A stretch of 60,045 nt of DNA from Cohaesibacter sp. (GTDB taxonomy: Bacteria > Pseudomonadota > Alphaproteobacteria > Rhizobiales > Cohaesibacteraceae): NCBI GenBank assembly GCA_025800105.1, contig JAOXSG010000803.1, positions 1 to 60,045 of the forward strand, given 5' to 3'. Both the position numbers and the translations under genes were made by a program. The notes below the pieces were generated by a model. It did no database searches, was not told the origin of the DNA, and worked only from the letters and a program-made list of their open reading frames with translations. Each line of letters begins with the position of its first letter. The stretch's first letter is position 1. Below are positions 1 to 7,972 of this stretch, piece after piece.

Positions 1-266
1 CTGGCAATGAGAATAAGAAAAGCAAGAGGCCAAATGCCAATGGTTTCAAGCACTTTTGGCGTCACGCCAGCGCCCATGGAAAGGCCAATACCAATGAAGC
101 AGATATTGCGGATCAGGGCAGGGATATGCAAGCTCAAACCAAGCAGCCCGCCTATGGTGACCGCAATAGAAGAGCCGGTCAGAAAAGGCGCGGGGAACCC
201 GGCCAAATAGGCCAAAAGCCCCCCGATGCTGCCAATAGATAAAGTCAGGCTGACTTGCTTGATCAT
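1..266 (-). CDS. AbrB-family membrane protein (N-terminal part only)
   Basis: The reverse strand encodes an ATG-initiated protein beginning MIKQVSLTLSIGSIGG that runs off the left edge after 88 codons. It is very hydrophobic, with Gly-rich helices (a FPAPFLTGSSIAVTIGGLLG stretch, then a second GIGLSMGAGVTP segment), as in the AbrB-duplication membrane family often annotated as putative ammonia monooxygenase. These proteins normally have about 350 residues with repeated units, so about a quarter is visible. It lies 38 bp downstream of tctA on the same strand and probably belongs to that operon. An in-frame stop at 273-275 fixes the ATG at 266 as the first possible ATG. Function in this family is unknown. 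The family call is by motif resemblance. Confidence 0.7.
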   Translation of the reverse strand, partial: MIKQVSLTLSIGSIGGLLAYLAGFPAPFLTGSSIAVTIGGLLGLSLHIPALIRNICFIGIGLSMGAGVTPKVLETIGIWPLAFLILIA

Positions 267-304
267 ATGAATCTAGTCCCAGAAAAGGCAAGACAAGCCC
301 GCCT

Positions 305-1843
305 TTAATCTCCTGTTGGTGTTTCGCTTTGTTTTGCTTTACGCATTTTTGCAAAAAGTGGCGACAGCATTGGAACAACCAGACACAAGCCGGCAATGAC
401 CAAAATGCTTAATGTTAAAGGGCGCTCCCAAAGGAAAGACCAGCTGTCATTGTTGATCAGCAGGGCGCGACGTAAATTCTCTTCCATCATGCCACCCAGA
501 ATGAAGCCCAATATCATTGGGGCCATGGGAAAATCCAGAAACCGCAGCAACAAAGCGACAGCGCCGAACAAGACCATCAGCTGAATGTCAAAGGTGTTGA
601 AGCTGACAAAATACACCCCGATCAGCGAAAAGAACAAGATGAAGGGCAATAAAAAGCGCGATGGAATGGCCAGAACCTTGGCAATATAGGGAATGAGCGG
701 CAAATTCAGCACCAGCAGAATGATATTGCCAATCCACATGGATACAATGACCGACCAGAAGACTTCCGGCTGGTCAATATAAAGCCGTGGTCCGGGCTGA
801 ATGCCATAGCCAATCAAGGCACCAAGCATAATGGCGGTGGTGCCAGAGCCGGGAATGCCAAGTGTTAAAAGTGGCACAAAGGAACCGGTCGCTGCGGCAT
901 TGTTGGCTGTTTCCGGTGCAGACAGGCCACGCACTGAGCCTTTGCCGAACAATTTGCCTTTCTTTGGTCCGGCCATGCGCTGCTCGGTGCCATAGGCAAG
1001 GAAAGAGGCAATGGTCGCACCGGCACCGGGCAACACGCCGATTAAAAAACCAAGGACGGAGGAGCGGCCAATGACCGGCACCATTTCCTTGACCTCTTCC
1101 TTGCTGACAGCCATAGAGCCAAGTTGGGAAGAGGCTTCTTTTTCTTGCTGTCTTTTGGCATCGTCATTGGGTTTTAAAATGGCAATCAAGGCTTCCGAGA
1201 GCGCAAAAGTCGCCATCACCAGCAACAGGAAGGAAATACCGTCCGTCAAATCCAGAATGCCCAAAGTAAAGCGCGGCACCCCTTGGGTTTGATCGGTGCC
1301 AACGGTGGAGAGCATCAGGCCAATCACCGTCATTAGCAAGGCTTTGAGCACATCGCCTTTGCTGGCAAAGGCCGCAACCGCTGTGAGCCCCAAAACCATC
1401 AGGGCAAAATAATCGGTTGATTGAAACGCAAGGGATACGCTTGCCAGAAAGGGCGCGGCCACCAGTAAGAAAATGGCGGCAATCACCCCGCCGGAAAAAG
1501 AGGAATAGGCCGCAATTGCCAAGGCTTTGCCTGCTTTGCCCTGTTTGGCCATGGGAAAGCCATCAAAGGAGGTGGCAACTGTGGAGGCAACGCCGGGGGC
1601 ATTGATCAAAATGGAGGAGGTTGATCCCCCAAAAATTGCGCCATAATAAACTGCTGCCATCAAAATGATCCCAGCTGATGGCTCCAGGGTGGCGGCAATG
1701 GGAATCATCAAGGCAATGGCCGACATGGGGCCAAGACCGGGCAGCATGCCAATGAAAGTGCCAACAAAGCAGCCAATCATCACAAAGATCAAATTCATCG
1801 GGGTGAGGGCGGTGCCAAGCCCGATCAGAATACCATCCAGCAT
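305..1843 (-). CDS. tctA: tripartite tricarboxylate transporter large permease TctA
   Basis: 512-residue polytopic inner-membrane protein, the usual length for TctA. Family signatures seen are the early GTFIGMLPGLGPMSAIALMIP segment, the YYGAIFGGSTSSILINAPG segment, and the second-half counterparts GFLIGVLPGAGATIASFLAYG and FVPLLTLGIPGSGTTAIMLG, which form the inverted duplicated core. It is the large permease that, with TctB and the periplasmic binding protein TctC, imports a carboxylate using the ion gradient. The start ATG is 4 bp after the tctB stop, so the pair is likely translationally coupled. The substrate cannot be read from sequence; citrate and related carboxylates are typical for the family. 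Confidence 0.95.
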   Translation of the reverse strand: MLDGILIGLGTALTPMNLIFVMIGCFVGTFIGMLPGLGPMSAIALMIPIAATLEPSAGIILMAAVYYGAIFGGSTSSILINAPGVASTVATSFDGFPMAKQGKAGKALAIAAYSSFSGGVIAAIFLLVAAPFLASVSLAFQSTDYFALMVLGLTAVAAFASKGDVLKALLMTVIGLMLSTVGTDQTQGVPRFTLGILDLTDGISFLLLVMATFALSEALIAILKPNDDAKRQQEKEASSQLGSMAVSKEEVKEMVPVIGRSSVLGFLIGVLPGAGATIASFLAYGTEQRMAGPKKGKLFGKGSVRGLSAPETANNAAATGSFVPLLTLGIPGSGTTAIMLGALIGYGIQPGPRLYIDQPEVFWSVIVSMWIGNIILLVLNLPLIPYIAKVLAIPSRFLLPFILFFSLIGVYFVSFNTFDIQLMVLFGAVALLLRFLDFPMAPMILGFILGGMMEENLRRALLINNDSWSFLWERPLTLSILVIAGLCLVVPMLSPLFAKMRKAKQSETPTGD

Positions 1844-1847
1844 ATCA

Positions 1848-2306
1848 TTATCCCCTCATGAATTTTGGTAGTGGCTCAATGAAAACATCAAGGCCATAGG
1901 TCATCAAAGCCCAGAAAGCGAACACAGTTGGCACTGCAACCGCCACCAATCGCCATAATTTTCTCTCTCCCAAAAGGGCAAAGCCGACCATCAAAAATAG
2001 CGATGTTGCCAGCAAAAAACCCATGGGACGCACCAAAAAGCCATAAGTGGACATCAGCACAAGAAAAGCAGCCCCAAGCCCCCAGTTGAGACCAGCAAAG
2101 CGCGGGCGCTCGTCAGAGCCGGGAAAGAGGATGACCAGCACCGATAAACCAATGGCCAGAACCGACAGCACTTCTGGCATGGTGCGGGCATGAAAGGCTG
2201 AATTGGCCTGAAAGGGCAGAAGGTGAATTTTTTGACTGAGCAGGCCATAGGTGATGCTGAAAATCAGCAACAAAAGGCCGCCTATGCGGTCTTTACACAA
2301 AAGCAT
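1848..2306 (-). CDS. tctB: tripartite tricarboxylate transporter small permease TctB
   Basis: 152-residue protein with four predicted membrane segments (around residues 7-25, 47-62, 75-100 and 115-145) and the short variable sequence typical of TctB subunits. Its identity is supported mainly by position between tctC and tctA and by size. It is the small membrane subunit of the TTT importer. The N-terminal MLLCKDRIGGLLLLIFSITYG, a charged D-R followed by GG and a hydrophobic helix, is typical of TctB. The gene lies 78 bp downstream of tctC, with a strong hairpin in the gap. Confidence 0.9.
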   Translation of the reverse strand: MLLCKDRIGGLLLLIFSITYGLLSQKIHLLPFQANSAFHARTMPEVLSVLAIGLSVLVILFPGSDERPRFAGLNWGLGAAFLVLMSTYGFLVRPMGFLLATSLFLMVGFALLGERKLWRLVAVAVPTVFAFWALMTYGLDVFIEPLPKFMRG

Positions 2307-2345
2307 GAGACTGGTCCGGGACGATGAATGAGAGATCTTCTGATA

Positions 2346-2371
2346 GGCAAAGCCGAAGGCTCGGCTTTGCC
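2346..2371 (-). other. intra-operon stem-loop between tctC and tctB
   Basis: Perfect 11-bp inverted repeat (GGCAAAGCCGA / TCGGCTTTGCC) with a 4-nt loop, lying 13-39 bp after the tctC stop. No T-run follows on the reverse strand, so it is not a normal intrinsic terminator. Hairpins in this position commonly protect the binding-protein part of the mRNA and give more binding protein than permease. That role is inferred. Confidence 0.7.
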
Positions 2372-2384
2372 ATAGAAGAGAATT

Positions 2385-3365
2385 TTAAAGGAAGCCAAGC
2401 TCTTTCATCAAAGCAGCGACTTCTTTTTCCTGATTTTCAAGGAAGCTCATAAATTTGTCATCCGGGTTGAAAATCTCCACCCAGCCATTGCGATCGCGCA
2501 CAGTGGACCAAGCAGACGTCTCATACATTTCTTTCAAAGCCTCAACAAATTTGGCTTTTTTGTCGTCTGGCAAACCGGGAGCGGCAAAGAAGCCACGCCA
2601 ATTCACAAAATATGTCCCGTTAGAGCCAGCTTCAGCACAAGTGGGCGTGTCTTTGGATGCCGCCACGCGCTCATTGGATGTGACGCACAGGATTTTCACT
2701 TCACCCTGACGGGACAGCTCAAGCGCTTCGCCAAAGCCGGTTGTTAGCGCCTTGATTTCGCCTGACAGCAAGCCAGCCATCGCCTTGCCGCCTGCATCAT
2801 AAGGGATATATTTGACAGAGGTTGGATTGGCCCCTGCATTTTTCATCACCATGGATGCAATCAAATGGTCCATGCCACCGGCAACTGAGCCGCCGCCAAT
2901 GGCAACATTTTTCGGATCAGCCTTATAGGCCGCCAGCAAATCGCCAAATGTTGCATGCGGTGAATTTTTACCGACCACAATGGCACCAAAATCACCAATC
3001 GTTCCGGCAATCGGGGTCAAATCACGGAAAGATTGCGGAAAGACCTTCTGCAAAGAGCGAATGACGATTGGTGTGGAATTGACCATCAAGGTGTCCTGAT
3101 CCTTGGTTTCGATCAAATGGGCAATGGCCTTGCCGCCGCCGCCGCCGGACATATTCTCATAAGAGGCTGCGCTTACCAGACCGGATTTGGTCAGAGCTTC
3201 GCCTGTGCCACGGGCTGTGCCATCCCAGCCGCCGCCAGCGCCACCGGGAATCAGGAACTTGACTTGATCCAATACCTTGTGACCATCAGCCTGTGCAGGC
3301 ACATCAAGGCTTGCAGCAGATACAGAAAAGACGGCAGCGCACAGGGCTGCTTTCAAAAATTTCAT
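2385..3365 (-). CDS. tctC: periplasmic tricarboxylate-binding protein TctC
   Basis: 326-residue periplasmic solute-binding protein of the Bug/TctC family. The start was trimmed by nine codons to ATG 3365 because GGGAGGA lies just upstream and a clean Sec signal peptide follows (MKFLKAALCAAVFSVSAASL, then DVPAQA-DG). Family features are the VKFLIPGGAGGGWDGTARG ligand-loop segment, the GGGSVAGGMDHLIASMVMKNAG region and YIPYDAGGKAMAGLLSGEI. It delivers substrate to TctA/TctB. It is the first gene of tctCBA; the 173-bp gap upstream of it should hold the operon promoter. Confidence 0.95.
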   Translation of the reverse strand: MKFLKAALCAAVFSVSAASLDVPAQADGHKVLDQVKFLIPGGAGGGWDGTARGTGEALTKSGLVSAASYENMSGGGGGKAIAHLIETKDQDTLMVNSTPIVIRSLQKVFPQSFRDLTPIAGTIGDFGAIVVGKNSPHATFGDLLAAYKADPKNVAIGGGSVAGGMDHLIASMVMKNAGANPTSVKYIPYDAGGKAMAGLLSGEIKALTTGFGEALELSRQGEVKILCVTSNERVAASKDTPTCAEAGSNGTYFVNWRGFFAAPGLPDDKKAKFVEALKEMYETSAWSTVRDRNGWVEIFNPDDKFMSFLENQEKEVAALMKELGFL

Positions 3366-3538
3366 CAGATTTTCCTCCCAAATCAAAGGCAATCAGACCC
3401 CAATTTCTATGGGCGTGCAAAATTGCTCTGATCCCAGTCAAACAGATGAAGCTGACGCCAAGCTGTCATTGCATTGCACAAAGCGACAGGATGCTGAAAA
3501 GGCTAGAGAAGAATCTTCAAAGAGAAACCCAAAAAAGC

Positions 3539-4654
3539 TTATTGATCCCGCAGGGCTTCGTTCCATTTTTTCACAATGCGCGCCCGTTTGACCTGATCAA
3601 GATAGACCATCAGGCTGGGACGGACTGAAATGGGGCGCAACTGACTGCCATGATGGCTGGCCATATGGTGGGCGGTGCTTTCGCCGCGTATCTCTGGATG
3701 CAAAACCGGAATACGGACCTTGTCCGCAAGAATGGATTGACCGTCCTTGCTCATCAAAAAGGCCAGAAAGCGACTGCCAAGATCGGGGTTGCGGGCATCG
3801 CGCGGGACAAGCGCAATGCGCGACATGACCACGGTATAATCGGATGGCAGAATGATGCCAAGGTCGGGATGGTTTTCAGTCCAGCTGGCCGCATAAGAGC
3901 CTAAAATATTATAGCCAAGCGCAAATTGCCCGTCGGCCACGCGCTGCAAAATAGCGGACGAGTTGGAATAAAGCTTCACCCCGGCACTGCCAAGGGCATT
4001 GACCAGATCCCAGATATTGCGGTGGTTTTTCTCATCCATTGCCAAAAACAGATAGCCAACGCCCGCTCGCTCAATGTCATACGTTGCCACGCGGCCAAAA
4101 TAGTCATCCCCATGGTCGCGCAGCAATTTTGTAAGCTCCGAGCGCGAGCGGGGCGGGGCTTGATTGGTAAAGCTGGGCTTGTGATAGACAAAAACCGATG
4201 GCTCAAATGTCAGGGCAAAGGCGGTGTTGCGCCAGCGCGCCCAACTGGGCCATTGTGAAGCATTGGGCAAGCTGACAGAGCGGGCATAGCCATCATTGGC
4301 CAGTTTCATTTGCAAATCCATGGCTGAGGACAGGGTTAAATCAGCCGTTGCCCCGGTTTTGTCGCTTTCATGAACGATGCGCTCATAGACATCTTGTGTT
4401 TGCAAATCTTCATAGACGATGGCAATGCGCGGATTATTCTTTTGAAAAGCCTCAATCAAGGGCTTTGACAAATGCGTATCGAGAGAGGAATAAATCGTCA
4501 GGGTCTGGCTATTATCACCCGGCTCGCGGGCTTCAAACAGCGTTTTTGCCTGCGCTTTTTCATGGCTGACGATAAAAAGACAGGTGATGAGCAACAGCAA
4601 GCTAGGGGCAGAAAGCAAAGAGGGAAAGCGCTTGAAAGGCTTTAAGTTGGCCAT
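3539..4654 (-). CDS. orphan periplasmic (iron/Fbp-type) solute-binding protein
   Basis: 371-residue exported protein with a long hydrophobic signal (about residues 11-29) and a cleavage motif AQA-KT. The mature part starts with TLTIYSSLDTHLSKPLIEAFQKNNPRI, the N-terminal fold signature of class II solute-binding proteins (the AfuA/FbpA/PotD-like extracellular solute-binding group). No cognate ABC permease or ATPase is near. It lies between the tctCBA operon (same strand) and the divergent tctDE pair. An Fbp-like binding protein next to tctDE suggests an accessory ligand sensor for the kinase TctE, which is inference. It could instead be an orphan transporter component. Confidence 0.75.
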   Translation of the reverse strand: MANLKPFKRFPSLLSAPSLLLLITCLFIVSHEKAQAKTLFEAREPGDNSQTLTIYSSLDTHLSKPLIEAFQKNNPRIAIVYEDLQTQDVYERIVHESDKTGATADLTLSSAMDLQMKLANDGYARSVSLPNASQWPSWARWRNTAFALTFEPSVFVYHKPSFTNQAPPRSRSELTKLLRDHGDDYFGRVATYDIERAGVGYLFLAMDEKNHRNIWDLVNALGSAGVKLYSNSSAILQRVADGQFALGYNILGSYAASWTENHPDLGIILPSDYTVVMSRIALVPRDARNPDLGSRFLAFLMSKDGQSILADKVRIPVLHPEIRGESTAHHMASHHGSQLRPISVRPSLMVYLDQVKRARIVKKWNEALRDQ

Positions 4655-4711
4655 GAATTATCCTCCTGCCTTGGAAAGTGGGTTTTAAGAGCCTGATTTA
4701 AAATTCCTGAG

Positions 4712-4783
4712 CCAGCCCTCTCCCCCTCCCAAACCGCCCACGAGGGTACCATGACGGGTGGTTTGGGAGGGGGAGAGGGCTGG
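4712..4783. repeat. REP-like GC-rich palindrome upstream of tctD
   Basis: A 28-bp arm (4714-4741 region, C/T-rich) is repeated in inverted orientation at 4756-4783 with one mismatch. The 14 bp between the arms give a hairpin-forming unit of about 72 bp. It lies in the divergent region between the solute-binding gene and tctD. No second copy was noticed in the window. It resembles dispersed extragenic palindromes. Confidence 0.8.
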
Positions 4784-4793
4784 ATATGCGGCC

Positions 4794-4820
4794 TTAAAAG
4801 TCTCATGCCGAGACTTTTAA
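4794..4820. terminator. stem-loop upstream of tctD, terminator-like in both directions
   Basis: Perfect 11-bp inverted repeat (TTAAAAGTCTC / GAGACTTTTAA) with a 5-nt loop ATGCC. The arms end in A and T runs, so either strand would make a stem followed by U-rich sequence. It lies 125 bp before the tctD start, inside a divergent intergenic region. That is unusual for an ordinary terminator and raises the possibility of a leader attenuator or transcription insulator. Confidence 0.55.
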
Positions 4821-4944
4821 ATCGCGAACTAAGTCAGCCATAGATTTTTGCTAGGCACAAGAGCAATCTTGCCATTAGACTGGTCGAACAGATCTGGGGT
4901 CTTTGGGGCAGAGGTTTGGGGGGTAGGGGTCTGGGGAGGACCGG

Positions 4945-5622
4945 ATGCGTATTTTGATTGTCGAGGATAACGAGGCCTTGTCGCAAGGGTTGAGCAAGAT
5001 TTTGCTCACCAACGGCTATGCGGTGGATTGTGTGAAAAGTGGAGACGAAGCCGATGCTGTTCTTGCCGCGCAAAGCTATGATCTTGCCTTGCTGGATTTG
5101 AATTTACCCAATATGGACGGGTTTGAGATTTTGCAAAATATGCGCTCAAGGCGCAATGATACGCCGGTTCTGGTGCTGACCGCGCGCGATGGTTTGGATG
5201 ATCGCATCAGGGGCTTGGATCTGGGCGCAGATGATTATTTGACCAAGCCGTTTGAAATTCCCGAACTGGAAGCGCGTATTCGTGCGCTGTTGCGCCGTCG
5301 CTCTTCTGCCATGTCTTCCAAGTTGGAAATGGGGCGAATTTGTCTGGATATGAGCGCCCAGACCCTGCATTTGGATGACCAATTGGAAGAAATGCCAGCG
5401 CGGGAATTTCACGTTTTGCAAGCCTTGATGCTGGCCAATGGCCGGGTTTTATCCAAGGTGCAAATTTTGGATTCTCTATCCAGCTTTGATGATGAATTGA
5501 GCGAAAATGCTGTCGAACAATATATTTCTCGTTTGCGCAAGCGCCTAACGCCTTTCGGCATCACAATCAAAACGGCACGCGGGCTTGGCTATTTTTTAAA
5601 ATCAGACATTGAACAGGCATGA
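4945..5622 (+). CDS. tctD: TctD-type OmpR-family response regulator
   Basis: 225-residue two-domain response regulator. The receiver domain (1-115) has the acidic pair E7-D8, phosphoacceptor D51 in LALLDLNLPNMDG, T79 in VLVLTARD and K101 in DYLTKPF. A winged-helix DNA-binding domain (about 128-222) ends with the wing motif TARGLGYFL. The start is preceded by GGGGAGGA at good spacing. It overlaps the kinase gene by 4 bp (ATGA). By homology and context it activates the tctCBA genes encoded on the other strand when phosphorylated by the adjacent kinase. Confidence 0.92.
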   Translation: MRILIVEDNEALSQGLSKILLTNGYAVDCVKSGDEADAVLAAQSYDLALLDLNLPNMDGFEILQNMRSRRNDTPVLVLTARDGLDDRIRGLDLGADDYLTKPFEIPELEARIRALLRRRSSAMSSKLEMGRICLDMSAQTLHLDDQLEEMPAREFHVLQALMLANGRVLSKVQILDSLSSFDDELSENAVEQYISRLRKRLTPFGITIKTARGLGYFLKSDIEQA

Positions 5623-7028
5623 AGACACATCCATCCCCTTATTCCCTGCGTCGCCGCCTGTTGCTCTGGCTACTCATCCCTTTGGGGTTGATCGCGCTTT
5701 TGGCATTGGGGGATAGTTATTTCACGGCGCGCCAAACCGCCAATGAAGCGGCAGATCGGGTTCTGGCGGGATCTGTGCAGGCTATTTCTGAGCGTGTTTT
5801 TGTCAATGATACTGGTCAGCTAGAGGTGGATATCCCCTATGTTGCCTTGGATATGCTCACCTCTGCCGCGCAAGATCGTGTCTTTTATCGAATTGATGGC
5901 CCGGATCATGAATTTGTCACTGGCTATCATCAATTGCCCGTAACCGTCACAAAGCCACAAAGTCTGGCGGCGCGGGATACAATCCAGTTTGATGATGCTG
6001 TTTATAAGAAAGACAAAATCCGCCTTGCTGTGATGTATACGGCGGCTTCTTCTGGCCTGCGCTCCATGCCATTTCGTGTGACCGTTGCCGAAACCACGAT
6101 TGCCCGCCAGCGCCTGACCCGCGAAATTCTGATCCGCTCTGCCTTACGTCAGCTTTTGCTTGTCTTGTCGGCTGCGGTTATCGTCTGGTTTGCTGTGACG
6201 CGGGGCTTGCGGCCCTTGCTCAAGCTTGAGGCGGCGATTGGCAGGCGCAATCCCGATGACTTGCGCCCTATTTTGCATCATGTTCCCCAGGAAGTGGGAG
6301 GGTTGGTTGCGCGGATTAATGATTTTATGGCGCGTTTGTCCTCTGCCATTGATGCTTTGAAAAATTTTACCGGCAATGCAAGCCATCAAATCCGCACCCC
6401 TTTGGCAATCATTCGCACCCAAATCACGCTTGCTCAACGGGCGGATAGTCTGGATGATGCAAGACAGGCTTTGGTTGACTGCAATCGCGCTATTGGCGAT
6501 GCCGAACGCACTTTATCGCAATTGATGATGCTGGCCCGGCTTGATCATAGCACCAGCGATCATATCCCAAAAACACAGATCAATCTGACGGATATTGCAA
6601 AAGAGATCACCACATCTTTTGTGCCCATCGCCCATGAATCGGGCTTTGATCTTGGCTTTGAATCCCAAGCTCAGGCGCTTTGCAAAGGCGATGGAATTCT
6701 GATGGGTGAGTTGCTGAAAAATCTGATTGATAATGCCATCAAACATGCAAAGGGCGGCACAGAAATCACGGTGCGGGTGTCTTCTGTTAGACGGGATGAT
6801 CAAACATTTGCACGGCTGGAAGTGCAAGATAATGGCGCAGGCATTGCCGATGAAATTGCAACGCAATTTGAGCGGTTCAACCCTTACACAAAGCTGGGCG
6901 ATGGCGCCGGGCTGGGGCTTGCCATCGCCAACGAAATTGCAGCGCTCTTTGAAGCCGATCTGAAAATCACGTCTGAAAAAGAGGGCAGAGGCGGTCTGAT
7001 CAGTCTCGATATGGTGATGGAGCGCTGA
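5619..7028 (+). CDS. tctE: TctE-type sensor histidine kinase
   Basis: 469-residue inner-membrane histidine kinase. It has an N-terminal membrane helix (about 13-30), a periplasmic region (about 31-175) resembling the TctE N-terminal sensor domain, and a second helix (about 176-193). A HAMP-like linker, the H-box with H256 in GNASHQIRTPLAIIRTQ, and a C-terminal ATPase domain with N-box (LLKNLIDNAIKHA), DNGAGI and GLGLAIAN motifs follow. It is coupled to tctD by a 4-bp overlap. It probably senses carboxylate, directly or through a periplasmic binding protein, and controls tctCBA. Confidence 0.92.
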   Translation: MKTHPSPYSLRRRLLLWLLIPLGLIALLALGDSYFTARQTANEAADRVLAGSVQAISERVFVNDTGQLEVDIPYVALDMLTSAAQDRVFYRIDGPDHEFVTGYHQLPVTVTKPQSLAARDTIQFDDAVYKKDKIRLAVMYTAASSGLRSMPFRVTVAETTIARQRLTREILIRSALRQLLLVLSAAVIVWFAVTRGLRPLLKLEAAIGRRNPDDLRPILHHVPQEVGGLVARINDFMARLSSAIDALKNFTGNASHQIRTPLAIIRTQITLAQRADSLDDARQALVDCNRAIGDAERTLSQLMMLARLDHSTSDHIPKTQINLTDIAKEITTSFVPIAHESGFDLGFESQAQALCKGDGILMGELLKNLIDNAIKHAKGGTEITVRVSSVRRDDQTFARLEVQDNGAGIADEIATQFERFNPYTKLGDGAGLGLAIANEIAALFEADLKITSEKEGRGGLISLDMVMER

Positions 7029-7053
7029 TTTTTGATGATAGTGATTTGCCAAT

Positions 7054-7692
7054 TCAGAGTTTCACCATCTTTAGGATTGTATCTATATTGAATTGCAGGC
7101 GTTCAGCCAGATTGTCTTTGTTCATGAAATCTCGTTCGAACAGGATAGAACCGGTGAAGCGGTTGGTTAGATAATAATAGCTGACGGCTGCGATTGTGAT
7201 ATTGAGCTGAACCGGGTCTATTCCGTCTCTAAAGACGCCTTTTTCAACGCCTCTTTCCAGAATATTTTGAACCATTTGAACAAACTGGCGCGATACATCA
7301 AGCAATGTGTCTGATTGTTTTAGATGCTTTGCCTTGTGCAGATTTTCGCTATTGACCAAGGTGAGAAATTCAGGGTTTTTGAGATAATATTTCCATGTGA
7401 AGACCACCAGAGCTTTCAGGGCTTCTTCCGGGTCCAGATGATCGAGCTTTAGTTTTTGTTCTGCATGGCGAATGTCGAGATAGGCTTCCTCCAATACCTT
7501 GCTGAACAGATTCTCCTTGCTTCCAAAATAGTGATAAATCATGCGTTTGTTGGCATTGGCTCTTTCTGCAATGACATCAACACGGGTGCCCCCAAAGCCT
7601 TTCTTGGCAAATTCTGTTTTGGCTGCTTGCAGAATGCGTTTTTGTGTCGCTTCGGCATCTCGAACACGTTTTTGTTTTTGTGGTTCAGCCAT
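7054..7692 (-). CDS. TetR-family repressor, proposed master regulator of the downstream regulon
   Basis: 212 residues. The N-terminal TetR helix-turn-helix (about 17-63) includes TQKRILQAAKTEFAKKGFGG and ANANKRMIYHYFGSKENLF. The ligand-binding half has a WKYYLKNPEFLTLVNSENLHKAKHL motif common in TetR regulators of small-molecule catabolism. It is transcribed divergently from the ABC/oxidoreductase operon. Its own upstream region carries a version of the 16-bp palindrome found at five other promoters up to 24.7 kb, so autoregulation and control of the whole block are likely. The inducer is unknown. Confidence 0.93.
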   Translation of the reverse strand: MAEPQKQKRVRDAEATQKRILQAAKTEFAKKGFGGTRVDVIAERANANKRMIYHYFGSKENLFSKVLEEAYLDIRHAEQKLKLDHLDPEEALKALVVFTWKYYLKNPEFLTLVNSENLHKAKHLKQSDTLLDVSRQFVQMVQNILERGVEKGVFRDGIDPVQLNITIAAVSYYYLTNRFTGSILFERDFMNKDNLAERLQFNIDTILKMVKL

Positions 7693-7771
7693 TGTGTTTC
7701 ATTCCGGTTTTATATTGGAAACCGCATGGCGTGTATCGTCCATATAAGCGGTCCCTTATGTTGGTCGGTAA

Positions 7772-7787
7772 ATAACTTGTTAGTTTT
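7772..7787 (-). promoter_or_regulatory. candidate TetR operator B (autoregulatory site)
   Basis: ATAACT-TGTT-AGTTTT on the plus strand, the weakest match to the 16-bp palindrome shared by the regulon. It is 80-95 bp upstream of the TetR start. On the reverse strand TATAAA (7790-7785) overlaps its edge and could be the -10 of the TetR promoter. No good -35 is visible. Confidence 0.5.
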
Positions 7788-7861
7788 ATAATTGCTGAAC
7801 TCACGACTTTTCGCAAGTCTGTTTGCGATGCGCGGTGGAGAGATTTTCCGTCTTTAGCGAG

Positions 7862-7899
7862 TTGACAACTTCTAAATAACGAAGTAACTAGTTAGTGCA
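7862..7899 (+). promoter_or_regulatory. promoter with embedded TetR operator A, ABC importer operon
   Basis: TTGACA (7862-7867), exactly 17 bp, then TAACTA (7885-7890) give a good sigma70-type promoter. The -10 lies inside GTAACT-AGTT-AGTGCA (7884-7899), a match to the shared palindrome; TAACTAGTTA within it is a perfect 10-bp palindrome. A repressor here would block RNA polymerase. The first gene of the operon starts at 7973. Confidence 0.75.
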
Positions 7900-7972
7900 T
7901 AAAGATGTCGGTATCAAGCTTTATTGCTGGTCAATCTTGATGTCAGGGATGGAATGCATATGGGAGGAAACT

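Noticed and set aside
46-396. 116-codon reverse frame at the left edge
   Set aside because: It overlaps the tctA 3' end and lies out of frame with the AbrB-like protein, which reads cleanly from ATG 266.
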